Positions 34,645 through 45,730 of a DNA stretch of 64,000 nt are shown here, piece after piece. Every line of letters starts with the position of its first letter. Position 1 is the first letter of the stretch. Both the position numbers and the translations under genes were made by a program. Below the pieces are notes generated by a model. The model was not told where the DNA came from. It saw nothing but the letters and a program-made list of their open reading frames with translations, and did no database searches. This DNA comes from Chlorella sorokiniana (lineage: Eukaryota; Chlorophyta; Trebouxiophyceae; Chlorellales; Chlorellaceae): assembly GCA_025917655.1 (NCBI GenBank), contig CP084611.1, positions 806,001 to 870,000 of the forward strand, given 5' to 3'.

Positions 34645-37600
34645 ATGATTCCCACTTCAGCCTGCGATGCGTTTAGGTCGCTGTTGCGTCCAGGCAGCGG
34701 GGTTCTGACACGCACCTTTGCGGCGGCGGCGGCGGCAGCCGCTCCACTCCAATTCTGCGTTGTGGGCAGCGGGCCTGCAGGCTTCTACACAGCTGACAAG
34801 GTCAGGGTGCTAGTGGTTGCCACAGGGAGGCCCACTGCACGGGTGTTGATGCCGGATGCTGTGCCAACCTTTGGACCGCCTCTCACGCCGTGCCGCTGCC
34901 CTGCCGCTGCAGCTGTTGAAGCGCTTTGGTGAGGATTCCCGAGTAGACATTGTGGTAAGTTTGAGAAAGGCTTCATTTGTGAACCCATAGGTTGCCTGCC
35001 GGCGCCGTCGTCGTCGCCCGTCCACCCTCCTGCATGTGCCGCAGGAGGCGCTGCCCACGCCCTTTGGCCTGGTGCGCTCGGGAGTCGCGCCCGACCACGC
35101 GGACACAAAGGTGCAGCTGGGCACGCTCGCCCTGGGGTTCACGCCTGGTGTGATTTGAGTGGTTGCTGGCCTGCCGCCAGCAACCTGAGGACCCTGCCCA
35201 CCCTGCCCGCATGCCGCCGTGGCTCGCAGAACGTCATCAACCAGTTCACCTCACTGGCGGGCGACCCGCGCCTATCCTTCCTGGGCAACGTGCGGGTGGG
35301 TCAGGACGTGGGCCTGAGCGAGCTGCGCGCCCTCTACAACGCCGTCGTGCTGTGCTACGGCGCGGAGAGCGACCGCCGGCTGGGCGTGCCGGGCGAGGTG
35401 GGCGGCGGGAATGGATGGGCACGGGCCTGGCTTTAGCCTCTGCAAGGCCAACGCCACTGGGCAGGAAGCCTGGGCTGCTGGGAAGGGCCCTCATGGGCAG
35501 GGACGAAGTGCAAGCACAGCGCCTGGCTGCGAGTGCAGTGGATACATTGCAGTGCTGGCAGACCTGCCAAGCTTGTGCTGTGCAGGATCTTCCTGGCGTC
35601 TTCTCTGCTCGCGAGTTTGTGTGGTGGTACAACGGTCACCCGCAGTACCGCCACCTGCCAGTGGACCTGTCCCGCACCCGCAGCGTGGCCATAGCAGGCC
35701 TGGGCAATGTCGCGGGTAGGGCTGGTCAGCCTGGGCTTCCCGCAACCGCTGAGAATGCAGCCAGGCAGGGGCTCCTGGTGCCTGCGGGAGGTCAGGGATG
35801 CCGAGAGGGCGGCAGCGGCCCTGCCATGGTGCGCGAGCCGAACGCGAGCTGCATGAGAACCACGAATACGCCAGCAGCTGAGTGAGCCTGCTCTGCCGCC
35901 GCCTGCCCTCCTCCTGGCAGTGGACTGTGCCCGCATACTGCTGAAGCCCCCAGAGGAGGTGGCCGCCACGGACATCTGCACCCATGCGCTTGAGCAGCTC
36001 AGGTAGGGCCGGCATGCCAGCAGGGCACGGGTCTGGCATGCGACACGCCACCACGGACTTGGAGTAACTGCTTGCCCTGCAGTTGCTTAAGTACCAAGGC
36101 CAGGCATCAGCCTAAGGCCCCCCCCTAAACAAAAAAACAAAACAAAAAACGACAACAACAAACACACACACACACATACACATCGGCATCAGTTTTTACA
36201 TGCGTCCCCACCTGCAGGCGAAGCGCGGTGCGGGAGGTACACCTGCTGGGGCGGCGCGGCCCCGTGCAGGCTGCCTTCACTCCCAAGGAGCTGCGCGAGC
36301 TGCTGGGACTGCAGGGCGTCAAGGTGGGCCGCCCTGGTCGCTCCCTGCGCTGGCACGCCCGCAGCAAGCCGCCGTGAGCACCCTGCTGCTGCACCCGCTC
36401 CCCCGACTTGTGGCCTGTCGTATCGCCTCCCCCTCAGGTTGTGATGGACCCGACTGCCTTCCAGCTGACGCCCGCCTGTGAGGCGGAGATGAAAGGTGCC
36501 CGCATCAAGAAGCGCGTGTACGAGATACTGCACAAGGCGTTGGGGAGCGGCGTGAAGGGTGAGGCTGGGGAGCGTGCGGATGGGGGTGGGATTAGTTTGG
36601 CGGCACGGTTGCCCAACAACTGGGCTGGGCATCTGCTGGGGTGGCCTCGCTGGACCAAACCTGATGTAGGCACCTGCCGCTGGCCCCGCCCTTGCGCAGG
36701 GACAAGGCGCTGCACATTCACTTCCTGCGCAGCCCTGTCGAGGTTTTGGACGGCGAGGGGCATGCGGCGGGCGTGAAGCTGGAAAGAACGCGTCTTGAGC
36801 CGGCAGCTGGTGGCAGCGGCCAGAAAGCACGTGGCACAGGTGTGTCCCCAGTTGTCGCAGTGCAGCTTAGACTGGGTGCTGGCCACGCAAAGGGTGTCCC
36901 AGGCCTTGGGTTAACGCAAACTGCACGTTGTGTCGATGTGCTATGCCACGCTGTGCCTGCTGCGCTTGCATCCACCCCACCCCGTGCAGGCGAATTTGAG
37001 ACCATTCCTGCCGATCTGGTGCTGAAGAGCATTGGCTTCAAGTCTGTGGGCATCCCTGGTGCGGCATTTGACCCGCAGGCGGGTGTGGTGCCCAACAAGC
37101 TTGGTCAGGTGGGGCCTGGGATGATAAAAAGGGAGCCCGCTGGCACGATGCTGACTGCAGCCACGTCTAGGTCTGCAGGCGAGCTTATGAGCATCAGCCT
37201 TGTTTGTCACAAAATTGCCTGTTCCCCATGCGCGTTTGTCCCCCTGTTCTTGGCCCCTTGGCGGGCAGGTGTATGCGGAGGGTGGCAAAGCTTTTGACCC
37301 GGGGCTCTACGTCTGCGGCTGGTTGAAGCGCGGGCCCTCGGGTGTGTGCCATTGCAATGGCTGGGCGCCAGCTGCCTGCGTCTCAGCGCACCTGCTGCTC
37401 TCCAGCCGTCGCGTGCCCCGCGCCCTCCCTTCCTGCCTTTTCTGACTGGCCTGACGCTCCGCTGCCTCCTTCCCTGCCAGGCATCATCGGCACAAACCTG
37501 GTGGATGCAGAGCAAACCGTGGACACCATGGTGCAGACGGCAGGCAGCTTCCCCGCGGTTGCAGCAGCGCTGCCCGGCGGCGAAGGCCTGCGTGCAGTGC

Positions 37601-37745
37601 TGCGCGAGCGGGGGCGCGCTGGGTGGACTTTCCGGGGTGGAGGCGCGTGGACGCGGAGGAGGTGCGGCGCGGGCAGGCGGCGGGCAAGCTGCGCGAGAAG
37701 GTGACGAGCGTGGAGGAGATGCTGCAGATCGCGGGGGTGGCGTGA
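34645..37745 (+). CDS. FDXR: NADPH:adrenodoxin/ferredoxin oxidoreductase, mitochondrial
   Basis: FAD enzyme of the mitochondrial matrix that passes electrons from NADPH to ferredoxin for Fe-S cluster, heme A and related syntheses. It starts at ATG 34645 with an Arg-containing presequence (MIPTSACDAFRSLLRPGSG), then the FAD dinucleotide motif FCVVGSGPAGFYTAD. Later exons give LPTPFGLVRSGVAPDHADTK, NVRVGQDVGLSELRALYNAV, the NADP motif IAGLGNVA|VDCARILL, HLLGRRGPVQAAFTPKELRE, PADLVLKSIGFKSVGIPG, LYVCGWLKRGPSG and IGTNLVDAEQTVDTM. The tail, VDAEEVRRGQAAGKLREKV then EEMLQIAGVA, matches the animal enzyme but lies one base out of frame after the G run 37610-37614 (one G short). One exon join near 36558-36700 is unclear. 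About twelve exons. Confidence 0.92.
36162..36175. repeat. (CA)n tract preceded by A-rich run
   Basis: Short CA repeat with A runs just upstream, in a reductase intron. Confidence 0.7.
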
Positions 37746-38707
37746 TGGGCGGCAGCGTGCAGAGGCGCCACCGGAAGCGGCCGGCCAGCATGGCACGCAG
37801 CCCAGCAGTGGTTGTCAGCGAGCTGGTGCAGTTGAGGGCGAAGCCATACCACCCTCTGGCCTGTGCTAAACGCACCTATGCAATAGTCAACTCCATCTAC
37901 CTGTTCCCTTTGCACTGTTTCTCAAGTATTTTTTGCACACTTTTTCCTCTTTTGCTGCTTGGCAATCAGGGGCAGCTTACAGCTGTGGTGTAAAATTGGA
38001 ATATCAGGAACAGCTCATACAGGCATCACAAGGGCATATGCGCAGTGAAGTAGTCACACCGCTGAGGCAAAAGGCAGGATCTGTGATGAGGGCCCCTGGC
38101 AGTAAAACTGGGGCCCGCGCTCTCAGCATTGAGGAGGGTGCATCCAGTGCAGGCCACACTCGAAATGAAAAACAGGCAGGCAATGAGTAGAAAGGGGGAG
38201 GGCAACCGGGGTGAACAGGCCCGCACTCACGCCCGTGCTCAAGACCGAATGCGCCCGGAGTGCTGGCAGCACATGGCGTGCGCATGGGAGGTGGGAAAAG
38301 CCTAGCGCATACCAGCTCTGCCCTTCGAACAGCGGGAGGCGGCACAGAGTACACGCAAGGATGTAAGGGCTAATTGAACAGGGAATCCGAAGAGAGGGGA
38401 GAGGTTGGGCATCCATTGAAGAAGGGGCCAGCATTTTCATGCGCTGCATGTTGCCAGGGGGCTGACTGTGCAAGAGAGTTGGATATATATGCTGAAACGG
38501 GCATGCGTCTTCAGCGCAAGCCTACTCTCGTAAGGACAGATGGTGCAGAGACAGGCATGAACATGCCCTAGACAACGTGGCACAAATACGGGTGGTGGCC
38601 AGTGTGGCGAGGGGCGGCGACGCGCGGTGCATGCCAGCGGGGCGAAAGGCGCTGTGCGGTTTTTGGGCATGCCTACGAGGTTGCTGCAATATAGCTGTAA
38701 TGTATGG
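37746..38707. other. Intergenic region
   Basis: Reductase 3' UTR and unassigned DNA; no coding exon recognised. Confidence 0.4.
37989..37993 (+). terminator. UGUAA polyadenylation signal for the reductase
   Basis: TGTAA 244 bases after the stop codon. Confidence 0.45.
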
Positions 38708-39387
38708 TTAACTGCGAGTGAGGAAGCGATTCATGTAGAATGCGCTCCACTGGGCTGAGTCGGCGGGTGGGGTGGCAGGCGCGACGCCCGTGGCGACGGG
38801 GCTCTCCTGCTTGCAGTCGGCATCCCGAGGCAGTGGAGTGTGCGGGGAAGCGGGCATGCCGCCGCAGGGGATGGGAATGGTTGAATTCTGCGTGCGGAGC
38901 AGGCGGGGAGGCATGCCTGGGTAAGTACGGATGGAGGGGAACGTGGGACGCGGTGGCCTAATCAAGCCTCACGAGGCACCTGGCGGTAGGGGTACCCTGT
39001 GGGTCCGCTGGCCCCCGGTGAGGCTGGTGACGCCTGCCTGCCACGGGCAGGAAGGGCACCCGAGCGCCTCACCTTGTGGGCCTGGTCAAGCTCAAAGCAC
39101 TCTGTCACGCCGATACGGGTCACAACCACAGGCTGCAACGAGGTGGGAGGGATGCAAGGAGCACGTGGTGGGTCCCTAGCTTCAAAGCCCAGAGACAGCC
39201 TGTGTGATGCATGTTGACGCTCATTATGCACATTTGTGGCATGGCAGCGGCGCAGGAACTGGCGGGGCCCCACGAATAGGGAGCACGTGCACTGGCATCA
39301 CCTGCATGCTGCTTTGTGCAGGTCTCGAGGGTGTCGGGCGACGAGGCAATGATTGTCGGGGAATGTAAGAAGGCCGGCAAAACCGAA
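38708..39387 (-). other. Exon-like segments of an unidentified leftward gene
   Basis: The segment 39073-39132 has a pyrimidine-rich TTGCAG acceptor, a CACAAG/GTGAGG donor and an open frame for PVVVTRIGVTECFELDQAHK. A second possible exon sits at about 39297-39387, also after a CTCCAG acceptor. A long open stretch (38708-38965) ends SAQWSAFYMNRFLTRS-stop. Together they look like the 3' end of a small gene, or a fragment of one, but I could not build a start or join the frames with confidence. Confidence 0.3.
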
Positions 39388-39884
39388 CTGGAGTGGGAAA
39401 GGAGCCTAAATGCACAGGGCCACAGGAAAACGTGACAGTAAAACGTGAATGCTGAACTTGCTGCAGATAACAGATGCGAGTGGTAATTTGTAGGCAGGAA
39501 GTGGTGACAATATGGCGAGGCGGCCAGCGGTGCGCAGGTTTATGGTGGGTGGCGGTGCCAGATGGCGGCGGCACCTCAAGACAGCTGGCGCGATGGATTC
39601 TGCAGGCACACCGAAACTTCGAGGCGTATTCGAGGCGTGCAAGCTTCTGCCTGGTCAGGGGTCCCTATGACAAGCCATATGCCCACTGCTTGCATGCACT
39701 CTGCTGGTGTATGCCAGGAAAGCCGCTGAAGTTGCTGAATATTTTGCGCCCGTGCGCAGCCGCATGTGCGCCAAAGGCGCTTGCGCCAGAAGCGCTTGCA
39801 ACATTCCCTGATCGTATGCCGTTAACATCGGCCCTCTTTCGATCAGCCTGGAGAAATTTCAACCGATCCGTCCCTCTGCTCAGG

Positions 39885-42332
39885 TCAGTCGCTCCAGTCG
39901 TCGCCGTCGCTGTCCCGCTGCCGTGCCTCGCGCTCCGCAGTGACGCGCTCGGTGGCGGGCGCCCACACCACGATGTTGCAGTCGCCCCCGCCGCTGTACA
40001 GCTCCTGTGCTGCGGCGTTCCAGGTGCAGCAGTGCACAGTGTCAAAGTGACCACCCGCCAGCGTGCGCAGCAGGCCGCCGCTGCGCACGTCAAACATCTG
40101 CACAGCAAACAGGGAGGCCAGGGAGGGGTGGGGCAACAGAGTCTGCTGGCTGGGGAGGAGCACAGCAGCATTGCAATGCTCCTGCGGGCAGGTGGATAGG
40201 GGTCACACAACGCTCGCTGCTGAGAGCACAGGACTTTGTGCTGCCCTTGCTACGCTGTTGGTCCGTGAAGTCACGCACACGCGCAGGCGGGCCCCTCTCC
40301 ACCCACCCCCACCCGCCCCCACCCACCCGCCGCACCTGCACCGCGCTGCCCGAGGGGTGGAACAGCACGCCGCTGTCGTCGCTGACAGCCAGCTGCCGCG
40401 CCCGTGTGGCCCTGTTGTAGGCCCCGGGTAGTGAACCAGCTCGTGCCTGCGCCCGGATGGGCGAGCGCACAGGGGGCGACACCACCGATGGATGGTTGGA
40501 TGGTCAGGGTTGGTTCAGCTGGTGGGGCAGGCACATGAGGCACTCAAGCTCACGAGGCATCAAGGCATCCCCGTTCTCTCCCGCAGCCCTTTGCTTGTGC
40601 AAAATGGAGACTGGCCTCGCAGCCAGCCCTGCCAGTCAGGTGAGGTCTGCAATGTGCGGCGCAGCCTCTAGCTACCCTGCGTTGTCCTGAGCGCCCGCCG
40701 GCCCTCCCCCGAACGGCTCAACCCACACATACGGCAAAATACACACACAGACAGGCAGCCACAGTCACACAGCCACAGCCACGGTCACCACCACGCATGG
40801 ACAGACGCGCACACACCTGTACGTGGCCGCGTCCCACAGGCGCACCCGGTCGTCCGTGCCGGCGCTGACCCAGTGCAGGCCGTTGGGGGTGGGCACGACG
40901 CCTGCAGGCAGCAGTTACAGGGTACAAGGGGTGGCGTGGAGGAGAGCGCCAGCATGGGCGCAACCCCAGCAGGCGGCCAGAGCGCCATGCCGCAGTCGGC
41001 TGCGACGTGTCGATCCAGAGGCGCACCTGTGACCGAGCCTGCGTGGGCGGTGGCATACTTGGTGACTCGTTCCGGCAGGAACATGCGCTCGCTGGCGGGC
41101 TCCCCTGCCTTGCCGTCCCTCGCCGCCGCCAGCAGCTCTGCCTCCTGCTGGGTCGGCTCGTCCAGCCGTGCACGCCGCCCCCTGGCCTTGCCCTGCCGGC
41201 CCCCGCTGCTGCTGTTGCTGCTGCTGTTGCTGCTGTTGCTGCTGTTGCTGCTGTTGGGCACGCCGTGCCGCTCGCCGCTGCCACGTGTCATGCTGGTCAA
41301 AGATGCGCAGCGGCCCGGAACGGCGGATGTCCCACAGCCGCAGCTGGCCGTCGCAGCCGCCGGTGAGCAGCTGCCACTCGCTGGACGGGGACCATGCCAC
41401 GGCCCACACGGCGGCACGGTGGCCCGCCAGCGTGTGCGTGAAGCCGCCGGAAACTATGTCGCAGAGCTGGACCGCGGTGTCGGCGGTGCCCACGGCGACG
41501 AGGCAGTGGGATGCGGCGGCGGCCGACATCGCGGCGGCGTGCACGCGTGCGCCCAGCGAGAAGCTGCACACCACCTGCAGGCTGTTGGCGTCCCACACCT
41601 TGACCTCGCAATCGTAGCCGCCTGCAGCGCACCGGGGGCCCTCAGCGCAGCAGCCCTGCCAGCATGGGTCTCCGTCCACTCCAGCCCCTGGGCCCTGCTG
41701 ACACCGCCCCGCCCCTGCCATGGCAGTACCATCACCTGATGTCAGCCCCCTCACCAGACACGAACAGCCCGCCGTCAACCGGGTACCAAGCCACCGCTGA
41801 CACGCTGAACCGGTGCCCCTGGGGCGCCTGCTTGGTGATGGAGAAGAGGGCGGCGTGGTCGGCAGCGGCGCCAGCCTCGGCGGCCTGCCTGCTCGCGCGC
41901 AGCGGCGCCAGCGTGGCATCCAGCGCCGCAGACGCGCCGTGCGCTGCACCTCGCTCCTCCTCCTGCTGCGAAGCCACCTCTGCGGCCGATGGCTGCTGCG
42001 TGTCGTAGACTGCCAGCGATGCGTCGGCGGCGCCCGCCAGCAGGTAGCGCTGCTCCCCGTGGTCCAGATCCATGCACGTCACAGCCCCTGCGTGCGCGCT
42101 GTGGATCACCTTCTCGGCGCTGAACTCCAGCGTGTGCAGCCTGCGACAAACATGGATGGTGACCGGGAGAGCAGCTCGGACGGAAGCGTCCCTGCGTGGC
42201 GGTGCTGGCAACACGAAGCAGTCCGGTGATGCAAGCGGGGTGCAAGGCTTCAGACCTGTCATGATTGATGGCGCTGGCCACTCCTGGGTGTCCTGTCTGT
42301 CGCCCAAAAAGCAGAGAAAGCTTGTCCTTCAT
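39885..42332 (-). CDS. ERCC8: CSA/ERCC8-type WD40 protein (transcription-coupled repair)
   Basis: Substrate receptor of a CUL4-DDB1 ubiquitin ligase acting on stalled RNA polymerase II in transcription-coupled nucleotide excision repair. It starts at ATG 42332 (MKDKLSLLFGRQTGHPG; compare the SARQTG start of human CSA). WD40 blades: AHAGAVTCMDLDHGEQRYLL; FSVSAVAWYPVDGGLFVSG; YDCEVKVWDANSLQVV; CLVAVGTADTAVQLCDIVSG; HRAAVWAVAWSPSSEWQLL then GGCDGQLRLWDIRRSG and IFDQHDTW; NGLHWVSAGTDDRVRLWD; and HFDTVHCCTWNAAAQELYSG then GDCNIVVWAP. It ends SDGDDWSD-stop at 39885, like the acidic Ser/Asp tail of CSA. A CAG/CAA-repeat insertion lies between blades (41205-41258). One extra base in the C run 41200-41204 shifts the frame. 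Confidence 0.9.
41205..41258 (-). repeat. CAG/CAA (poly-Gln) tract in CSA
   Basis: About seventeen mixed CAG/CAA codons between WD40 blades; in the alternative frame it reads Asn/Ser. It sits in a loop region, so it may be neutral. Confidence 0.75.
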
Positions 42333-42562
42333 GGTGAGGGCGCCATGGCAGGTGTTGTGATGCAGCGGCGAACCGGAAGTGATTCAGTGCAGCCCAATTT
42401 GCAAGACAGTAAGTGATTAAGGCAAACCAAACGCCGCCCAGAGGTGTCCTAGCTGGAGCCAGCTGTGTTGTCGATGTTCTGCGGGCGACGAGGGCACATA
42501 CCATTAGATTGAGCGTCGCAGCCATTCTTGGTCAGGTTTCGACTGCACAGCTGCACCCTGGT
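42333..42562. promoter_or_regulatory. Divergent intergenic region, CSA/COA4
   Basis: 230 bases between divergent start codons; no clear TATA box. Confidence 0.45.
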
Positions 42563-42921
42563 ATGACACAAGGGGCCCCAAACCTTTCCCAGCGCCCAGA
42601 GAACCTGCACCAGCGCTTGACCACTCCAGACGACGATCAAGTAGATCCTCTGTTGGAGCAGACGGGCTGCGTCACGCCATACACCGCTCTAGAGGTGGTT
42701 GAGCTGGGGCCTATGGCGCCGGTGGAGGCCGCTGCCGCCGGCGAGCCTGGTTTCTGTCATGCATGGTGTTGGGTCGTCGAAGTAAACACCTGCACATTCC
42801 GCAGGAGTGTTTGGGAGACAACGACCGGGACTGGACCAAGTGCCAGGCGCAGGTGAAGGCCCTGAAGGCCTGCCACGACAAGCAGCAGCTGCTGGCGCAG
42901 GGCCGGGCCAAGCAGCACTAG
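42563..42921 (+). CDS. COA4: COA4/CHCHD8-like twin CX9C protein
   Basis: Small intermembrane-space protein needed for cytochrome c oxidase assembly, folded by the Mia40 disulfide relay. Exons 42563-42694 and 42805-42921 join in phase 0 to give 82 residues. The joined sequence has DPLLEQTGCVTPYTALEEC then LGDNDRDWTKCQAQVKALKA C, i.e. C-x9-C, ten residues, C-x9-C. The DW.KCQ..VKALK signature and the DPL..QTGC lead-in are those of COA4. GT-AG intron of 110 bases. Its stop is only 33 bases before the next start codon (see findings). Confidence 0.88.
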
Positions 42922-42954
42922 CTTCTCTGCTCTGGGGAGCGACGCCGCGCAGCG

Positions 42955-43538
42955 ATGACGACGGCAGCCAACCCTGAGCAGGCAAGGAAGGGCAGGCGTG
43001 GATGCCCATTAGAAGCCAGCGTGGCTTGCCTTTCCAGCATGCGCTGCACGCTCGGTTGGGTGCCTGCATTGCTAGTGCCACGGGTCTTTTCCAAAACTCT
43101 GTTGTCACATTACCATTTGCGTGTGCTACTGCCACGCAGGTGCTGCTGCTGTATCGCCGCATCCTCAAGGCGGCCAGGCTCTTCCCCAGCATCAAGCGGG
43201 ATGCCATCATTGCAGACATCCGATTGCAGTTTCGGGAGCACAAGGCGAGCTAGGGGGCGGATGACCGCGCATGAAAATCTGCACCTGGCAGGCGCTGGCT
43301 CACAGGGGTTGGGTTGGCTTAGCAGAGCGCACCTTGCTCGTGCCACACTGCCTGCGCCTGCCACCCGCCCACACACCGCACACACCGCCCACTCTTGCTT
43401 GCAGGCGCTGTCCGAGCCGGCTCGGGTGCGCCATGAGCTGGGCGTGGCGGTGCGCAGCCTAGAGCAGCTGGAGGAGTATGCGGGGCTGTCGGGGCCAGCA
43501 GCGACCTGGTGGTGTCGCTTCAGGGCAGCTGCGACTGA
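42955..43538 (+). CDS. LYR-motif (complex 1 LYR) protein
   Basis: Member of the LYRM family, small mitochondrial matrix adaptors that bind acyl carrier protein and help build respiratory complexes or Fe-S clusters. Exon 1 (42955-42981) gives MTTAANPEQ; exon 2 (43140-43244) gives VLLLYRRILKAARLFPSIKR with the LYR motif and a downstream Phe (LQFREHK); exon 3 starts 43405 (ALSEPARVRHELGVAVRSLE). Both introns start with GC rather than GT (CAG/GCAAGG, AAG/GCGAGC). With one more G in the run 43491-43494 the end reads SSDLVVSLQGSCD-stop at 43536; as written, the frame runs on to 43638. I cannot assign it to a numbered LYRM. Confidence 0.85.
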
Positions 43539-43633
43539 GGCACGTAACAGTGTGCTGACCATGGTCCTGCCAGCCCAGCTCCGCGCTGGTGCCGCGCGGC
43601 CGCGCAGCGCTGTTCGGCTCAACTCCTCTAGCA

Positions 43634-43638
43634 TGTAA
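43634..43638 (+). terminator. UGUAA polyadenylation signal after the LYR gene
   Basis: TGTAA about 95 bases after the preferred LYR stop. I find no TGTAA between the COA4 stop and this one. Confidence 0.55.
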
Positions 43639-44008
43639 AAGCACCCAGCGGCATGGGTTGCTGGAGGTTGCCAGCAGAGGTGTGTTGTGCGATTGAGGTA
43701 TGTTGGACGCAGGCAAGGTGGGCCAAGGCGCAGGTTGGGCGGCAGGCACCCTGAACCAGTAACCATGGGGTTTGCCAGTAACTTCAATTATATGTGATTC
43801 AAGTAAAGTGTTGAAGGCAGCCAAACCAGATGGCGGGGCTTTCTGCGAGGAGCTGCGCGCCTCAGCTCAGATTTGAACGATTGCTCGGATCCACGAAATG
43901 CCAAGGAGCTGGCGCAAGATATGCCAGCAGCCATTTTCAGGCCTTTCTTCCCTTCTTGTGGGCCCAGAGAAGCCCAGTTTCACACGCATTGTCACACCAT
44001 TTGCCATT

Positions 44009-44792
44009 ATGACCACCACACCTTCGTTTCAAGCGCCCCCAGACGGCGGAGGAGCCATGCACGCGCAGACAGAGTTGCCCTTGGCCATCACCCGGCCCGT
44101 GGACCAGGCCCCGCCAACCGCATTCCAGCCCCTCAGCACGGGAGACTGTAGCAGCAACGACCGCCCAACAGTGGTGAGTGAGCCGCTCCTCAGTTAGGGC
44201 GCCAAGACTCCTGTGCCACACGCCCTGCTAGACCTCCACAGCCCACACCCGGGGGCGCTGTGTTCTGCTGTCTGCAGCCAATGGCTCCGAGCGAAGAGAT
44301 AATCGCCATTTTCCGAAGCCGGTTTCCCCAAGAGGTGCTGGTGCCCATCTCCTACTCTTTCCCTGAGCCCGTCAGGTGCGCTGAGACTGCCATCACGCCG
44401 CCGTTGATATGGCGAATGTGCGAAGAGAGGCGGCGGAGGTGCAGCCGGCGCTGCACCTGCCTCCACCTCCCGCTTGCCTGCGCCTGCAACGGGAGCTACC
44501 GGATTGTTTCTCTGCGGGCTTCAGCTAGCGACCATGCTCGTGCTCACTGAAAGTTTGTTTGCCAAACTGTTGCAGGCAGTGGCATCCACCCATTCTGCTA
44601 CCCTCGGCATTGCGCACCGCGCAGCAGGACGGCGGTGCAGCAAACGCTCTGCTGACGCCGTCCACGCCTGTGCGCCGGCGTCATGCAGCAGCCCCTGCAG
44701 CTGAACTCGCTGTTCTGCAGCAGCAGCAGCTCCGCCGTAGGGCCGCTGACTGGGAGCAGCGCCCCACCGGCTGCGCGGCACCTGCTGCTTGA
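44009..44792 (+). CDS. Orphan protein, 159 residues
   Basis: Three exons join cleanly: 44009-44173, 44278-44375 and 44576-44792 (phases 0 and 2), all GT-AG. It begins MTTTPSFQAPPDGGGAMHAQ; the middle exon is the best-conserved-looking part (APSEEIIAIFRSRFPQEVLV then PISYSFPEPVRQWHPPILLP); the tail is Arg/Ala/Gln-rich with a coiled-coil look (AELAVLQQQQLRRRAADWEQ). An in-frame ATG at 43898 would add MPRSWRKICQQPFSGLSSLL and onward, Arg-rich and possibly an organelle-targeting leader. I do not recognise the family; the proline-rich middle hints at a binding role only. Confidence 0.6.
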
Positions 44793-45730
44793 TCCGCTGT
44801 CGCGCTAGCGCAGCACCTTGGTCCCTCCCCTGCTTCCAGTCTCCAGCTGCCTGCTCGCCTGCTTTCCATGCCCCGGTCATGGATTCCCTGCTCCAGAGAG
44901 AGTTGACAGAAGAACCCGGTGTTGCCAGATCCGTCTCGCTGTTTCTCGTCTGTTCTGCGTTAGTCCCTGCTGCGCCTGTGCTGTGTTTCCCGTGCACCTA
45001 CTACCGCCAATTCATGCTGGTCCTGCTACTGCATCCTCACCGGGCTGCTCCACGATCGCTTTGACGCCCTCACACCCCTGCTCAGACCCCTGCTCAAGCT
45101 TCCTCGTCCCTGTCAGCGGGCAGCAGCGCGGTTTGCCCCCCCCAAACTTCACTTCATCTCGCTGCACGCTCCCAGCTCTGTCCAGCACTGCTGCACAGAG
45201 AGGCGGCGCTCACGCTAGCCCCTGCCCAGCCTGCTTGCCCATGCCTGTGCCCCGCTCCCACTGTGGGAGCACCCTGCTGGGTTTCACGCCCTTGTGTCCT
45301 CGCAGCTATTTTGCGCCTTCACTGCTCGGCCCTCCCCCTCAACGCCACTTGACTGGCCCTCTGCAAAGTCATGCCCACCCAGCAGCTTGGGTGTGGCCCT
45401 GCCGCTGCAGTGCCCTACTGACCTCCCAACCTTTTCACTTGCTTTTCCGCATTCTTCCTGGTACCGCTTTTCAAGCAGCTTTTGCTTTTGCTCCTCCTAG
45501 CGGCCCCTTTGCCGCCATGTACCAGTGCGCTGTGTCCAGCTGCCCTAGCACCAAGCCATTTCGTACCGCCTCGCTCGTCATGTTTGTCACGCTAGCGTCT
45601 CCTACTCCCCCAGCTACCCTGTTGGCCCTGGCACGCCACACCTTGTCCCTTTTGCGGGCGCGACTCATTCAAGCACTCAGCGCGTCCCTTCGCCACATTT
45701 GATTTGATTCATACTGTAAGTACAAGCTCC
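44793..45730. other. Pyrimidine-rich convergent intergenic region
   Basis: About 940 bases, unusually C/T-rich on the + strand, between two converging genes. A long open frame runs through it, but with no ATG start, no domain and skewed composition, I regard it as non-coding. TGTAA at 45715-45719 is the only + strand signal. Confidence 0.45.

Noticed and set aside
44818-45702. 294-codon open frame on the + strand
   Set aside because: No ATG start, strongly pyrimidine-skewed, no domain, and located between two converging gene ends; more likely 3' untranslated or spacer DNA.
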